Shown one piece after another: positions 8,287 to 16,336 of a stretch of 54,924 bases of DNA. The notes below the pieces were generated by a model, which made no database searches, was not told the DNA's origin, and saw only the letters and a program-made list of their open reading frames with translations. The stretch's first letter is position 1, and each line of letters begins with the position of its first letter. The DNA is from Paenibacillus sp. MZ04-78.2 (GTDB taxonomy: Bacteria > Bacillota > Bacilli > Paenibacillales > NBRC-103111), in assembly GCF_024213375.1 (NCBI RefSeq), contig NZ_JANAVJ010000035.1:1-54924 (forward strand), read 5' to 3'. The translations under genes were made by a program, and so were the position numbers.

Positions 8287-8775
8287 TTGTTTCGACGTAC
8301 AACAGTAATTCTGGCTTTAACCGCCCTTCTGCTGATCCTGAGCGCTTGCGGCGGCTCCAAGGCGGCGAAGGAGTCTCATGTTCTGCATAAGACGCCAAGC
8401 GGCGATTTGCAAGAGAAGACGGCTTCGCTGACCACGCTGCCCTCCTTCTTGGACAAGCAGCCGGAGCAGATGAAGAAAGTGTATATGATCGCGGCCCAAA
8501 CGAAGGACCTGCTGCGCAATATTCCCTGTTATTGCGGCTGCGGCGAGAACGCAGGGCATCAAAGCAACACGAACTGCTTCATTAAAGAAACCGCCTCCGA
8601 CGGTTCGGTCGTGTGGGACGATCACGCCACCCGCTGCGGCGTATGTCTGGAAACTGCCGTCAAATCGGCGCAGTTGCAGCAGCAGGGCCAATCGGCCAAA
8701 CACATCCGCGAGCAGATCGACAAGCAGTATCAAAAAGGCTTCGCCAAACCGACGCCGACTCCCCTGCCCTCCTAA
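8287..8775 (+). CDS. PCYCGC-motif lipoprotein
   Basis: A 162-residue exported lipoprotein. A TTG start at 8287, preceded by GAGGTGAACCCA, gives a textbook lipoprotein signal: two Arg, a hydrophobic stretch, and a lipobox LSAC with Cys21. Upstream in-frame ATGs would bury the signal. The mature part has the family hallmark IPCYCGCGENAGHQSN, a later CFIKE and a TRCGVCLE motif, so it is rich in cysteines that could bind metal or form disulfides. The tail is proline/threonine rich. The family is common in spore-forming Firmicutes and has no settled function. It stands alone, with its own promoter and a strong terminator. Confidence 0.85.
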   Translation: MFRRTTVILALTALLLILSACGGSKAAKESHVLHKTPSGDLQEKTASLTTLPSFLDKQPEQMKKVYMIAAQTKDLLRNIPCYCGCGENAGHQSNTNCFIKETASDGSVVWDDHATRCGVCLETAVKSAQLQQQGQSAKHIREQIDKQYQKGFAKPTPTPLPS

Positions 8776-8790
8776 ATTGCACGCAAGTCA

Positions 8791-8838
8791 GAAAAACGCC
8801 GCTGCTTGAACTTGAAATTCAAGCAGACGGCGTTTTTT
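8791..8838. terminator. strong bidirectional intrinsic terminator
   Basis: AAAACGCCG and CTGCTTGAA pair with TTCAAGCAG and CGGCGTTTT (one unpaired A), followed by T6. It ends the lipoprotein gene. Confidence 0.85.
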
Positions 8839-8946
8839 GCATCGGCGATTGCCGGGAAGAAAAAACATCCCGCCAAATTGACAGACCTGTTCCTGCTCTC
8901 CCATAATAAATTAAGAACCCGGAAATATTCAGGATCTCGCTCAATA

Positions 8947-8974
8947 AGTTTACATAATTTTTATTATGTAAACA
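8947..8974 (+). repeat. dif-like palindrome 1 (Xer recombination site candidate)
   Basis: Two 11-base arms, AGTTTACATAA and TTATGTAAACA, flank a six-base centre TTTTTA. The right arm differs in one base from the right arm of the Bacillus subtilis dif site as I remember it (TTATGTAAACT). The left arm is its exact reverse complement. The site lies 86 bases before the xerS start. Confidence 0.7.
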
Positions 8975-9007
8975 AAATGCGTAGTGTCGACTATTCCTTG
9001 GACAATT

Positions 9008-9035
9008 TCATTACATAATATTTATTATGTAAACT
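9008..9035 (+). repeat. dif-like palindrome 2, directly upstream of xerS
   Basis: Left arm TCATTACATAA, centre TATTTA, right arm TTATGTAAACT. The right arm is identical to the remembered B. subtilis dif arm. It ends 24 bases before the xerS start codon and lies 61 bases, centre to centre, from palindrome 1. It may serve as recombination site, operator, or both. Confidence 0.75.
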
Positions 9036-9059
9036 AATATGCATATGGAGGCGGTTCGC

Positions 9060-10139
9060 ATGAATATTATTAAAATCAAAGACCGCAGCGAGCTGGAGAA
9101 AAAATTGCCCTCCATGCCGTGGTATGTAGAGAAATTCATCAACTATAAGCTGCCCGACCTCTCCCCTTCCTCGCTGCTCGAATATGTGCGGGACTACGAT
9201 ACCTTCTTATCCTGGCTGCTTGCGGAAGGCTTGTCGTCCGCGCCAACGGTAAAGGACGTGCCGCTCATCGACCTGGAACGGCTGCATATGGACAGCATCG
9301 ACAATTTCAAAATGTTCCTCGCCACGCGCAAAGAAAATTCGAACGGCAAGACGACGATTGCCCGCAAGCTATCCTCGCTGCGGTCGCTGTTCCATTACTT
9401 GAGCCAAATTGCCGAGGACGAGAACTTCTATCCGCTGCTGAAGCGCAACGTGATGGCCAAAGTCGAGATCAAGCGCACGCACAAGCCGAAGGATACCGCG
9501 GCCAAGCTGGAGGGGAAGCTGCTGCAGGAGTCGGAAATTGCGGAGTTTATCGAGTACGTACAAACCGGCTATCCGGTCGATGTCGCCAAAAACAAGCAAG
9601 CGCTGTACTCCTACGAGCTCAACAAGGTTCGCGACGTCTGCATCATCAGCCTTATTCTTAATTCAGGCCTCCGCGTATCCGAGGTTTTTAATCTCAATGT
9701 CGAAGACATCGACTTGAAGAAAAAGCTGACGTATGTATACCGTAAAGGTAAAAACGACGATACGTTCAAGACGCCGGTTTATTTCCGGCAGGAAGCCGTC
9801 GATTCCTTGTCCGCGTATTTGGAGCAGCGCCAGCTGAGATACAAAGCGCCCAAACGGGAAAAAGCCCTCTTCCTTGCCGTCGCCAACGGCAAAAAAGAAG
9901 GCGAACGCATGACCAAGCGCGCCATGCAAGAGATGGTGATCAAATACGCCAAACGGTTCGGCAAGCCTTATTTGTCCGTGCATAAGCTGCGCCACTCGTT
10001 CGCGACCGACTATTATCTGCGCAACGATCTGTACAAAACGCAGGAGCAATTGGGACACGCGTCACCGGAAACGACGCAGCTCTACGCCCACCTGACCGAT
10101 AAAACGATGGCCGTAGCGATCGACAAGCCTTCGGAATAA
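9060..10139 (+). CDS. xerS: tyrosine recombinase XerS
   Basis: A 359-residue tyrosine recombinase with the full catalytic set: R205 (NSGLRVSE), K229 (YRKGK), H308 and R311 (HKLRHSF), H333 (LGHAS) and nucleophile Y342 (TQLYAHL). The N-terminal 130 residues form the SAM-like core-binding domain. Length and the opening MPWYVEKFINYKL match XerS of streptococci and lactococci, which resolves chromosome dimers alone at a dif site beside its own gene. The ATG at 9060 is chosen because GGAGGCGGTTCGC precedes it; an earlier ATG at 9045 overlaps that site. Two dif-like palindromes lie just upstream and a third lies 1.6 kb downstream. A terminator at 10146-10182 separates it from the convergent pseudokinase gene. 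Confidence 0.9.
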   Translation: MNIIKIKDRSELEKKLPSMPWYVEKFINYKLPDLSPSSLLEYVRDYDTFLSWLLAEGLSSAPTVKDVPLIDLERLHMDSIDNFKMFLATRKENSNGKTTIARKLSSLRSLFHYLSQIAEDENFYPLLKRNVMAKVEIKRTHKPKDTAAKLEGKLLQESEIAEFIEYVQTGYPVDVAKNKQALYSYELNKVRDVCIISLILNSGLRVSEVFNLNVEDIDLKKKLTYVYRKGKNDDTFKTPVYFRQEAVDSLSAYLEQRQLRYKAPKREKALFLAVANGKKEGERMTKRAMQEMVIKYAKRFGKPYLSVHKLRHSFATDYYLRNDLYKTQEQLGHASPETTQLYAHLTDKTMAVAIDKPSE

Positions 10140-10145
10140 CGCCTG

Positions 10146-10182
10146 CAAGCCGGTCCCCGTCTCGCTCGGGGCCGGCTTGTTT
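10146..10182. terminator. bidirectional terminator between xerS and the pseudokinase-PASTA gene
   Basis: CAAGCCGG and CCCCG pair with CGGGG and CCGGCTTG; the hairpin is followed by TTTATT on the plus strand. The pseudokinase stop codon lies at the edge of the element. Confidence 0.8.
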
Positions 10183-11422
10183 ATTGCTGCTTTCCTTTGC
10201 TTACCCAATATTTGATCTCGGTGCCTTTGGGGACCTGCGTATGGGCATCCGGCTCCTGCTTGAACACCGTGCCTTCCCCGCGTTCGTTTACCACGATGGC
10301 GAATTCGAACCGCAGTCCGGCCGCTATGGCCTGCTTGCCGGCTGTATCGTTCTGCAGCCCGATCAAATTAGGCACGATCACCATTTTGTCATCCGCTTGT
10401 TTTTGATTTGGGTCACTTACAACTTCAGGCCCGGCCGGCTTGTCGTAGGTATGATGCGACGGCTGCACGGGAGCGCGATGCTCGGTTTGGACCGGCGAGA
10501 CGCCTTTGCCCGAAGGCTCCTCTTGATCCTTCCCCAGCCATACAAAAGCTGCGGCCCCTCCCAAGCAGGCAATGGCCGTTCCGACCAGAAGCTTACTGCC
10601 TGCCCGCCCCAAGCTTCTCCTTGGCGGTGCCTCCTCCTCTTCGGCCGGATCTTCCTCTTCATACGCTCTCTCCGGTTCTGTCTTTTCCCGGACTTGTCTA
10701 TCCCGCACCGGCTCGGACACCTCCTGCCTGATGGCCGTGTCCTGCCGCAAGCTCTGCAGCACGAGCATAAACGAAGCCAGCGTCTCCTGATCGTTCCACA
10801 CCCGGCGCAGCGTGGCAATCAGCAGCTCCTGTTCTACGCTCGGAATCGCCGCAAGCGCCTCGCGAAGGCCGTGCTCTATCGTATCGAACGAAGCCGGGAT
10901 TGATTCGGAACGGGTCAGGATCTGGTACAGCAGGCAGCCGAGACCTTGAACGCCGCGCTGCGCGTCTGTCCCTTTTTCCCAATAATTAATGATCTTGAGT
11001 TGACCGTCATCGTTGAGCCACAGGTTCGCCGCATGTACGGAACAGCCCGATATCCCTTCCTCTAACGCATCCATCAGGCCTTTGCCAAGATCGAGCACGT
11101 TGGAGACCGCTTCCTCCGGGGTAAAACGATGCCCCTTCAGCTCTTGGATAAACGGCTTGCCGTCGAACGTCTTCAGCACGGCAAAAATATAATTTGGCTC
11201 CATCCCTACATCAAGAATATGTAAAAAACGATTGTCGCTAAGCGGCGCAACCTCCCGCAGTTTGCGGATATACGCCTCTTTGGCGGCTTCGTCCGTGCTT
11301 TCCACGACGAAAAAAACGACGTCTCTTCGTAAAGGCAAATCTTTCCCACTGTATAGCATTCCGCTTAACATCGGTAGAATCGGCTCGGTAAGCACGTAAC
11401 GTTGATTGATGGATTTCTCCAT
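10181..11422 (-). CDS. pseudokinase-transmembrane-PASTA protein
   Basis: A 413-residue protein. Residues 1-220 follow the protein-kinase fold, but every catalytic motif is gone. There is no glycine loop, no VAIK lysine, the HRD region reads GCSVHAANLWL (only the Asn kept), and DFG is replaced by IINYW. An acidic, disordered linker (PERAYEEEDPAEEEEAPP) precedes a single membrane helix (LLVGTAIACLGGAAAFVWL). A proline-rich external spacer and one PASTA domain at the C-terminus follow (VPNLIGLQND to KYWVSKGKQ). PASTA domains bind muropeptides, so the protein may sense cell-wall state and pass it to a partner. ATG at 11422 follows AAGGAGGTTTCC. It is convergent with xerS inside the dif-bracketed stretch. 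Confidence 0.8.
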   Translation of the reverse strand: MEKSINQRYVLTEPILPMLSGMLYSGKDLPLRRDVVFFVVESTDEAAKEAYIRKLREVAPLSDNRFLHILDVGMEPNYIFAVLKTFDGKPFIQELKGHRFTPEEAVSNVLDLGKGLMDALEEGISGCSVHAANLWLNDDGQLKIINYWEKGTDAQRGVQGLGCLLYQILTRSESIPASFDTIEHGLREALAAIPSVEQELLIATLRRVWNDQETLASFMLVLQSLRQDTAIRQEVSEPVRDRQVREKTEPERAYEEEDPAEEEEAPPRRSLGRAGSKLLVGTAIACLGGAAAFVWLGKDQEEPSGKGVSPVQTEHRAPVQPSHHTYDKPAGPEVVSDPNQKQADDKMVIVPNLIGLQNDTAGKQAIAAGLRFEFAIVVNERGEGTVFKQEPDAHTQVPKGTEIKYWVSKGKQQ

Positions 11423-11706
11423 GGAAACCTCCTTCAAACGTTATCATTATAGTATTCGGTGGCCGAATGATTTTTTCGAGGCATTTTTATGACAAAGAGC
11501 ATAAACGTGTCGAAATTTATTATAAATGCAACTAAATATTAATGACATTTATAATCAATCAGATTAATTGTCAGTGTTGCCCGTTATGCAGATCAATCCT
11601 CTTCTCATTCTTCCGCCGTGACGACAAGCATGGCCTCCGCCCCCCACGGTTTTTAAATTTCCTGCTATTATAACATATTTGACCAGCAACTTGCTTGTAC
11701 CTTTGA

Positions 11707-11734
11707 AGTAAACATAATATTTATTATGTAAACC
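11707..11734 (+). repeat. dif-like palindrome 3
   Basis: Left arm AGTAAACATAA, centre TATTTA, right arm TTATGTAAACC. The inner part of both arms and the centre are identical to palindrome 2 and in the same orientation. Sites 2 and 3 thus form direct repeats about 2.7 kb apart around xerS and the pseudokinase gene. Confidence 0.7.
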
Positions 11735-11918
11735 AAATCCGCCCGAAAGTTAATGTCATTAAAAAAGCGGCTGCAACCCCGTATTTCAACCGGAACGCGA
11801 AGCAGTACCAGAAGAAAGCGGATTATGTCACCTCTTCTCTTGTCAATGTCAAAAGAAAAAGCATCCCTAACCACAATCGCGGTTAGAAATGCTCCTTCGC
11901 GAGCCCCAAAAGCCCATA

Positions 11919-11945
11919 AACGCGGGAGTGTAAACTCCCCGCGTT
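11919..11945 (-). terminator. hairpin after the penicillin acylase gene
   Basis: AACGCGGGAGT pairs with ACTCCCCGCGTT apart from one bulge, with loop GTAA. The following minus-strand sequence is only weakly T-rich (TTATGGGCTTTT). Confidence 0.5.
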
Positions 11946-11963
11946 CATCGGGTCCCGTTCTCT

Positions 11964-14360
11964 CTAGCGCGGACGGAGGACAAGTGTCCCTTTCGTATGA
12001 GCCGTGACATCCGCCTCATCGAAATACATCGTTTTGTAGCGGCCGGCGAGCCACATGGAGGTTTGATCCGCATAATGCGCGCTGCCGAGCTGACCGGAGG
12101 CTCCCATAATCATGATTTCCTCCGATGCGTTTATATTGGAAAGATCGGCCGTGAAGCGCCACGGAGCCCCGGCAACCACCTTATAAGGCCATTGCTTTCG
12201 CGAAAAAGAAGCGGCGCCAACGGTAACGTTGCTTCCTCCGTACGGGTGCGGACCGTCGTTAAGCATCAGATTGAGCGGTTTTATGGCTCCGAGCGGATGC
12301 TCAAACGTCACCGTATGCATGGCCCCCCACAGCCATTTTTCCTGCCTGTCGCCAAACTGCTGCTTCAAGAGGCGAAGAGCCTCCTCAAAGCCGTCGAGCA
12401 GCGCCTGCTCCACCGTGCCGCCGGTGCCCTCCAGCCATTTCTTGTTTTTGCCCGTGAACAGTTCGTTTACCGAGGTAAGGCTCAGTCCGGTTGTCTGGAA
12501 ATCGGCATAGAGATCCGGTCCAAGCTGAGGCTCAAACAGCTTCTGCATCGTCTTGTCCAGCGTTATGTGGAATATGGACGGACCGACCAGATCGGGGGCG
12601 TCGACCGGATGATCCCGCATCCATTCCTCCAACGTGTGCAGCGCCTGCTGCTGAGCTGCGTTCCAGGAGCCGCGTTTCAAAATGGGCAGCCAGATATCCC
12701 GATATTGGACGGCCTGCAAATTTTTCCAATCCCCTTGCATGCGCTGCATGTCTTGGAGCGTCAACTTCGCTTTCTCCCGCAGCATCTCCTGAATCCGATC
12801 GGCGCGGTACGATTCCGACCAGTTGTAGGTGATAAAGTGCGGGTACTTGTCATCGACCACACGGTTGTTGGCGGTAGCGATGTAACCTTCCGGAGGATTC
12901 CAAGCGTGCGGCAGCTCCTCCCATGGAATATACGACTTCCACTCGTATTCGTCGGTCCAGCCGGGCACCGGCTGCATGCCGTTGCCCTTGCTGCGGATCG
13001 GAATCCGTCCGTTTGCCCGCCAGCCAATGTTCCCCTGATCGTCCGCATAGACAATGTTCTGGGCGGGCGCGGCAAATTGACGCATCGCTAGTTCAAACTC
13101 GTCGCGGTTTTTGGCTTTGTTCATCATGAGCCAAGCCGTGATTTCGTTGCCGTGTCCGGTGTCATAGGCGGTCCATCGGAGGGCCAAAGGCTGGTCGGAC
13201 TGTTCCGACAAACCGATCTCCTTGACGATGTCCGTAATAATGGGGCCGTGCCGGGTAATTACCGTCTCGCCCCGAACGGGCTCGGCCCTTCCCTTGACGC
13301 GAAACGTTTCCTTAATGACGGTGGCGTCCTCGTAACGGCCCGCATATTCGAACTGGTGCGGATTATTAGGATTCGGCTTCTCCATGTACAGGTCCTGCAC
13401 GTCAGGGTTCAAATTGGTAAAGCCCCAGGCGATATGCTCGTTATGTCCGGCTACGACACCGGGCAGTCCCGGGAAGATCACGCCGGTTACGCTGTACTGC
13501 CCGGAGACGCTCAGGTGGTTTTGGTAGAAAATCGAAGGCGCGCCCAACTGCAGATGCATATCGTTGGCGAGCAGCGGCTTGCCGGTTGCGCTCTTGCTTC
13601 CCGCCACGACCCAGTTGTTGCTGCCGAGCCCCTCGCCGGGAATGCCGTATCGGCGCGACGCGTGCATCAGGTCGGCAAGCTTCCGCGCGTCCCCGTCCTT
13701 CAGCGAGACGGTTCCCCCTTCCACCAGCTTGACCCCCGGGACGAGCGATTCCGTTTTTTCGACACCGAGCTTCTTCAAGGACGAAGCCATGAACAGCTCG
13801 GTGATCGCGTTATCGCCCAGATACCATGCCATGTTCTTGCCGACGGCGATCGAATCGTTGATCTGCCATGGCTCGAAAGGAGCGCCGGTCAGCGTATACT
13901 CGATCGGCAGCGGACCCGTTTCCCGAAACGCATTGACACCGTCCGCATAAGACTGCAGCGCTTCCTTGGTTCGTTCATCCAGCTTCGCAACCAGTTGATC
14001 GGCCATTCGCTTGAAACCGATCGTACGGTTAAACCGGTCTCGCGGCAGCAAGGCTTCTCCGAACACTTCGGCCAGCGTTCCGCTGACGGAACGACGCGCC
14101 AGCTCCATTTGCCAGAGGCGGTCCTGAGCATGGACATACCCTTGCGCAAACATTAAATCGCGCTCGTTCGAAGCGTAAATGTGCGGAATCCCATAATCGT
14201 CCCGCACGATGGACACCGGCTTGGATACGCCCAAGATCAGTTCGCCGTCGGTCTTCGCGAGCGAATGGCGGACAAACCAATAGCTGCCTCCGCTTGCGAT
14301 GACCCCTAACGCCAAAACACCGGATAAAGAGAACAGCAGTATTTTTTTAGCTTTGGACAA
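11964..14360 (-). CDS. penicillin acylase family protein (Ntn hydrolase)
   Basis: A 798-residue Ntn hydrolase of the penicillin G/cephalosporin/AHL acylase family. A TTG start at 14360 follows GGGGGAGGTTACC and gives a basic, hydrophobic N-terminal segment (KKILLFSLSGVLALGVIASG), likely a signal anchor or signal peptide. The alpha-chain part carries RDDYGIPHIYA and QGYVHAQDRLWQME. The autocatalytic cleavage point is before S247 in GLGSNNWVV, which becomes the nucleophile of the beta chain. The family cleaves amide bonds of acylated amines, for example beta-lactam side chains, acyl-homoserine lactones or lipopeptides; the real substrate is unknown. It stands alone in a single-gene unit. Confidence 0.9.
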   Translation of the reverse strand: MSKAKKILLFSLSGVLALGVIASGGSYWFVRHSLAKTDGELILGVSKPVSIVRDDYGIPHIYASNERDLMFAQGYVHAQDRLWQMELARRSVSGTLAEVFGEALLPRDRFNRTIGFKRMADQLVAKLDERTKEALQSYADGVNAFRETGPLPIEYTLTGAPFEPWQINDSIAVGKNMAWYLGDNAITELFMASSLKKLGVEKTESLVPGVKLVEGGTVSLKDGDARKLADLMHASRRYGIPGEGLGSNNWVVAGSKSATGKPLLANDMHLQLGAPSIFYQNHLSVSGQYSVTGVIFPGLPGVVAGHNEHIAWGFTNLNPDVQDLYMEKPNPNNPHQFEYAGRYEDATVIKETFRVKGRAEPVRGETVITRHGPIITDIVKEIGLSEQSDQPLALRWTAYDTGHGNEITAWLMMNKAKNRDEFELAMRQFAAPAQNIVYADDQGNIGWRANGRIPIRSKGNGMQPVPGWTDEYEWKSYIPWEELPHAWNPPEGYIATANNRVVDDKYPHFITYNWSESYRADRIQEMLREKAKLTLQDMQRMQGDWKNLQAVQYRDIWLPILKRGSWNAAQQQALHTLEEWMRDHPVDAPDLVGPSIFHITLDKTMQKLFEPQLGPDLYADFQTTGLSLTSVNELFTGKNKKWLEGTGGTVEQALLDGFEEALRLLKQQFGDRQEKWLWGAMHTVTFEHPLGAIKPLNLMLNDGPHPYGGSNVTVGAASFSRKQWPYKVVAGAPWRFTADLSNINASEEIMIMGASGQLGSAHYADQTSMWLAGRYKTMYFDEADVTAHTKGTLVLRPR

Positions 14361-14716
14361 GGTAACCTCCCCCTTTAATGATGAATGATCAGTCCTCCAA
14401 ATAGGCCGACACAAATACTATATATTCCCATTAGATGTGTATATTTCCTCCTTTCTCTGTGCATTTTCTTTTTTTCTTTTCATTGCAATACGCAACCTTA
14501 ACGATAAATACTTTGCCAACCCTCCGTTCATACTAAATTTCAAACGCTGGAAAAAAGAAGACGATTGGCATGATTTCGCTGCCTTGATAGCAAGGAGTAC
14601 GAAAACACAACGTCGAATAAAAAGAATAGGTTAGTCTCTTCATACCTGATTTTCTGTCTAAGATACGAATGTTCTTGATTGTCAGCTGACGAAAAATTGA
14701 AGAGGAGTGTTTCTTG
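14361..14716. other. AT-rich divergent intergenic region
   Basis: This stretch separates the acylase from the YdeI-like gene. Short frames across it lack ribosome binding sites. It must carry both promoters, but I see no clear -35/-10 pair on either strand. Confidence 0.5.
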
Positions 14717-15310
14717 ATGACAACTAGTAGAATGAATCCTAAAGTTGACGAATTTTTAAGCAAAGCTAAAAAGTGGAAGGAAGAATATGAGAAGTTGAGA
14801 CAGATCGTTCTTGACTGCGAGTTGACCGAAGAATTTAAGTGGATGCATCCTTGTTACACGTTTGAGGAAAAAAACATCGTTTTAATCCATGGATTTAAAG
14901 ACTATTGTGCGCTTCTGTTTCACAAAGGCGCCTTGTTGCAGGATACCCATGGGTTTCTAATCCAACAAACGGAGAATGTACAGGCGGCGCGCCAGATTCG
15001 GTTCACCCATGTTCAAGAAATCGTTGAAATGGAGCCCATCTTGAAAGCCTATATTCATAAAGCCATTGAAGTTGAAAAAGCCGGTTTGGAAGTGAATTTT
15101 AAACAGAATGCAGAATTAGTCATTCCTGAGGAACTTCAAAATAAATTCGAAGAAAACCCTGCCTTGAAAAATGCTTTTGAAGCATTGACGCCGGGACGGC
15201 AAAGAGCATACCTTCTTTATTTTTCTCAACCCAAACAATCCAAAACCAGAGAGTCAAGGATTGATAAATACATGCAGCAAATTCTCGATGGAAAGGGATT
15301 AAATGACTAA
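14717..15310 (+). CDS. YdeI/OmdA-like protein (DUF1801 plus bacteriocin-protection domain)
   Basis: A 197-residue protein. The N-terminal half resembles DUF1801 (EEFKWMHPCYTFEEKNIVLIHGFKDYCALLFHKGALL). The C-terminal half fits the YdeI/OmpD-associated domain (LVIPEELQNKFEENPALKNAFEALTPGR split around a helical linker, then YLLYFSQPKQSKTRESRIDKYM). The family is widespread in Bacilli and is linked by name to stress or bacteriocin protection, but its biochemistry is not settled. ATG at 14717 follows GAGGAG nine bases earlier. Base composition is distinctly more AT-rich than the flanks, which may mean recent acquisition. It is soluble, with no signal peptide. Confidence 0.8.
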   Translation: MTTSRMNPKVDEFLSKAKKWKEEYEKLRQIVLDCELTEEFKWMHPCYTFEEKNIVLIHGFKDYCALLFHKGALLQDTHGFLIQQTENVQAARQIRFTHVQEIVEMEPILKAYIHKAIEVEKAGLEVNFKQNAELVIPEELQNKFEENPALKNAFEALTPGRQRAYLLYFSQPKQSKTRESRIDKYMQQILDGKGLND

Positions 15311-15482
15311 TATATTGATTTAGAACTCCTTTTTGGATCGCGGCAATCTTATGAAAGTGCGCCGTGATCGCGCACGCAAAAAAGCCGGGGATGAATCGTC
15401 CGTTAAGGACGCCCCGGCTCCTCTTACGTTTTGCCCTCCCCAACAGATCGGCACGCCGTCACAGGCTCGCCCCCTCCCGGTC

Positions 15483-16163
15483 TTACCGTCTGAGGAGCGC
15501 ATACTTGGCGGGCCCCGCTTCTTCGACGCATTCCTCCGACTCCACAAGAGGGTCCGCTACCCGAAGAGAGACCGGGTACGCATGCATGCGCTCGGGCGCG
15601 TAAGGCCGGAGCAGCGATTGCAGCCTGTCCGTTTCTCCGTTCATGGCCGGATCGAGCCACGTCTCGACGTCCCGTTCGTCCAAAATGACCGGCATCCGTT
15701 CGTCGTAATCGAACACCAACCGGTTCGACCTCGTCGTCATGACCGTGCAGGTGCGGGTTTCTCCGCCCCGTGAATCCTTCCAAATCTCATACAGCCCGGC
15801 CATGGCGAAAGCGCCCCGGTCCTTCATGACGATGCGAATCGGCCGTCTTGTTTTACCCTCCGTTTGCCAGACATAAAAGCCGTTGCCAGGGATAATGCAG
15901 CGCTGCCTGCCGAACAGCTTGCGATACGCCGGTTTTTCGTGCACAACTGCGCTGTCGGCATTCACGGCGTCCTTCCCCCAGAACGGGATGAGCCCCCACC
16001 GGTGCTCCTCCAGCATCCGGCTTTCCGCCCCCCGGACAATTACGGCCACCTGCTGTGTCGGCGCGATGTTATATCGCGGCTTGTAAGCGCAGGTCACCCG
16101 GCCGATCCGATAACGCTCCGACAGCTCCGGCAGCTCAGCCGTCAACGAAAAACGTTCGCACAT
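15483..16163 (-). CDS. SRAP (YedK/HMCES-like) protein with altered active site
   Basis: A 226-residue SOS-response-associated peptidase homologue. This family crosslinks its Cys2 to abasic sites in single-stranded DNA. Cys2 is kept (MCERF instead of the usual MCGRF) and the fold markers are clear: YNIAPTQQVAV, WGLIPFWGKD, RCIIPGNGFYVW, MAGLYEIW, ERMPVIL. Two usual catalytic residues are changed: the Glu of the FYEW motif is Val, and the His of HDRMPV is Asp (DERMPV). The Asn of the INAR motif remains, but the Arg/Glu after it do not (VNADSAVV). ATG at 16163 follows AGAGGTGTTCTTT; longer in-frame starts would add an unrelated tail before Cys2. It is divergent from the aldose-epimerase gene. 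Confidence 0.85.
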   Translation of the reverse strand: MCERFSLTAELPELSERYRIGRVTCAYKPRYNIAPTQQVAVIVRGAESRMLEEHRWGLIPFWGKDAVNADSAVVHEKPAYRKLFGRQRCIIPGNGFYVWQTEGKTRRPIRIVMKDRGAFAMAGLYEIWKDSRGGETRTCTVMTTRSNRLVFDYDERMPVILDERDVETWLDPAMNGETDRLQSLLRPYAPERMHAYPVSLRVADPLVESEECVEEAGPAKYALLRR

Positions 16164-16336
16164 AAAGAACACCTCTTGTTTTTTAATTCCAGTATCTTCA
16201 TGTGTGGAATTATTATGCATGACGGAACGGCGACTTGCCGGTAATTTCGGATTTTCGTCATGTGCGCAAAGCGTCCTCGTAGAACAAACGCCGATCGTTA
16301 TGGTAAAATAAGGGGAGACAAGAAAGGAGACGGACC

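Larger units (their letters stand above)
11423..11963. other. 540-base intergenic stretch with dif-like site 3 and two hairpins
   Basis: It holds the upstream region of the pseudokinase gene, the third dif-like palindrome at 11707-11734, a hairpin at 11863-11893 (AGCAT and CTAACC pairing with GGTTAG and ATGCT) and the terminator of the acylase gene. No convincing reading frame is present. It is AT-rich from 11440 to 11760. Confidence 0.6.

Noticed and set aside
7997..8398. 133-codon minus-strand frame across the ATP-grasp/lipoprotein intergenic region
   Set aside because: It overlaps the lipoprotein start and promoter on the other strand, has no ribosome binding site, and the translation has no protein-like pattern.
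8947..9035. Two palindromes considered as a very short CRISPR or a plasmid iteron array
   Set aside because: Only two copies here, the intervening sequence is 33 bases with no further repeats, and the arms match the dif pattern better.
14437..14634. 65-codon frame in the acylase/YdeI intergenic region
   Set aside because: Starts at a GTG without a Shine-Dalgarno sequence; the hydrophobic start followed by a basic tail is expected by chance in AT-rich DNA.
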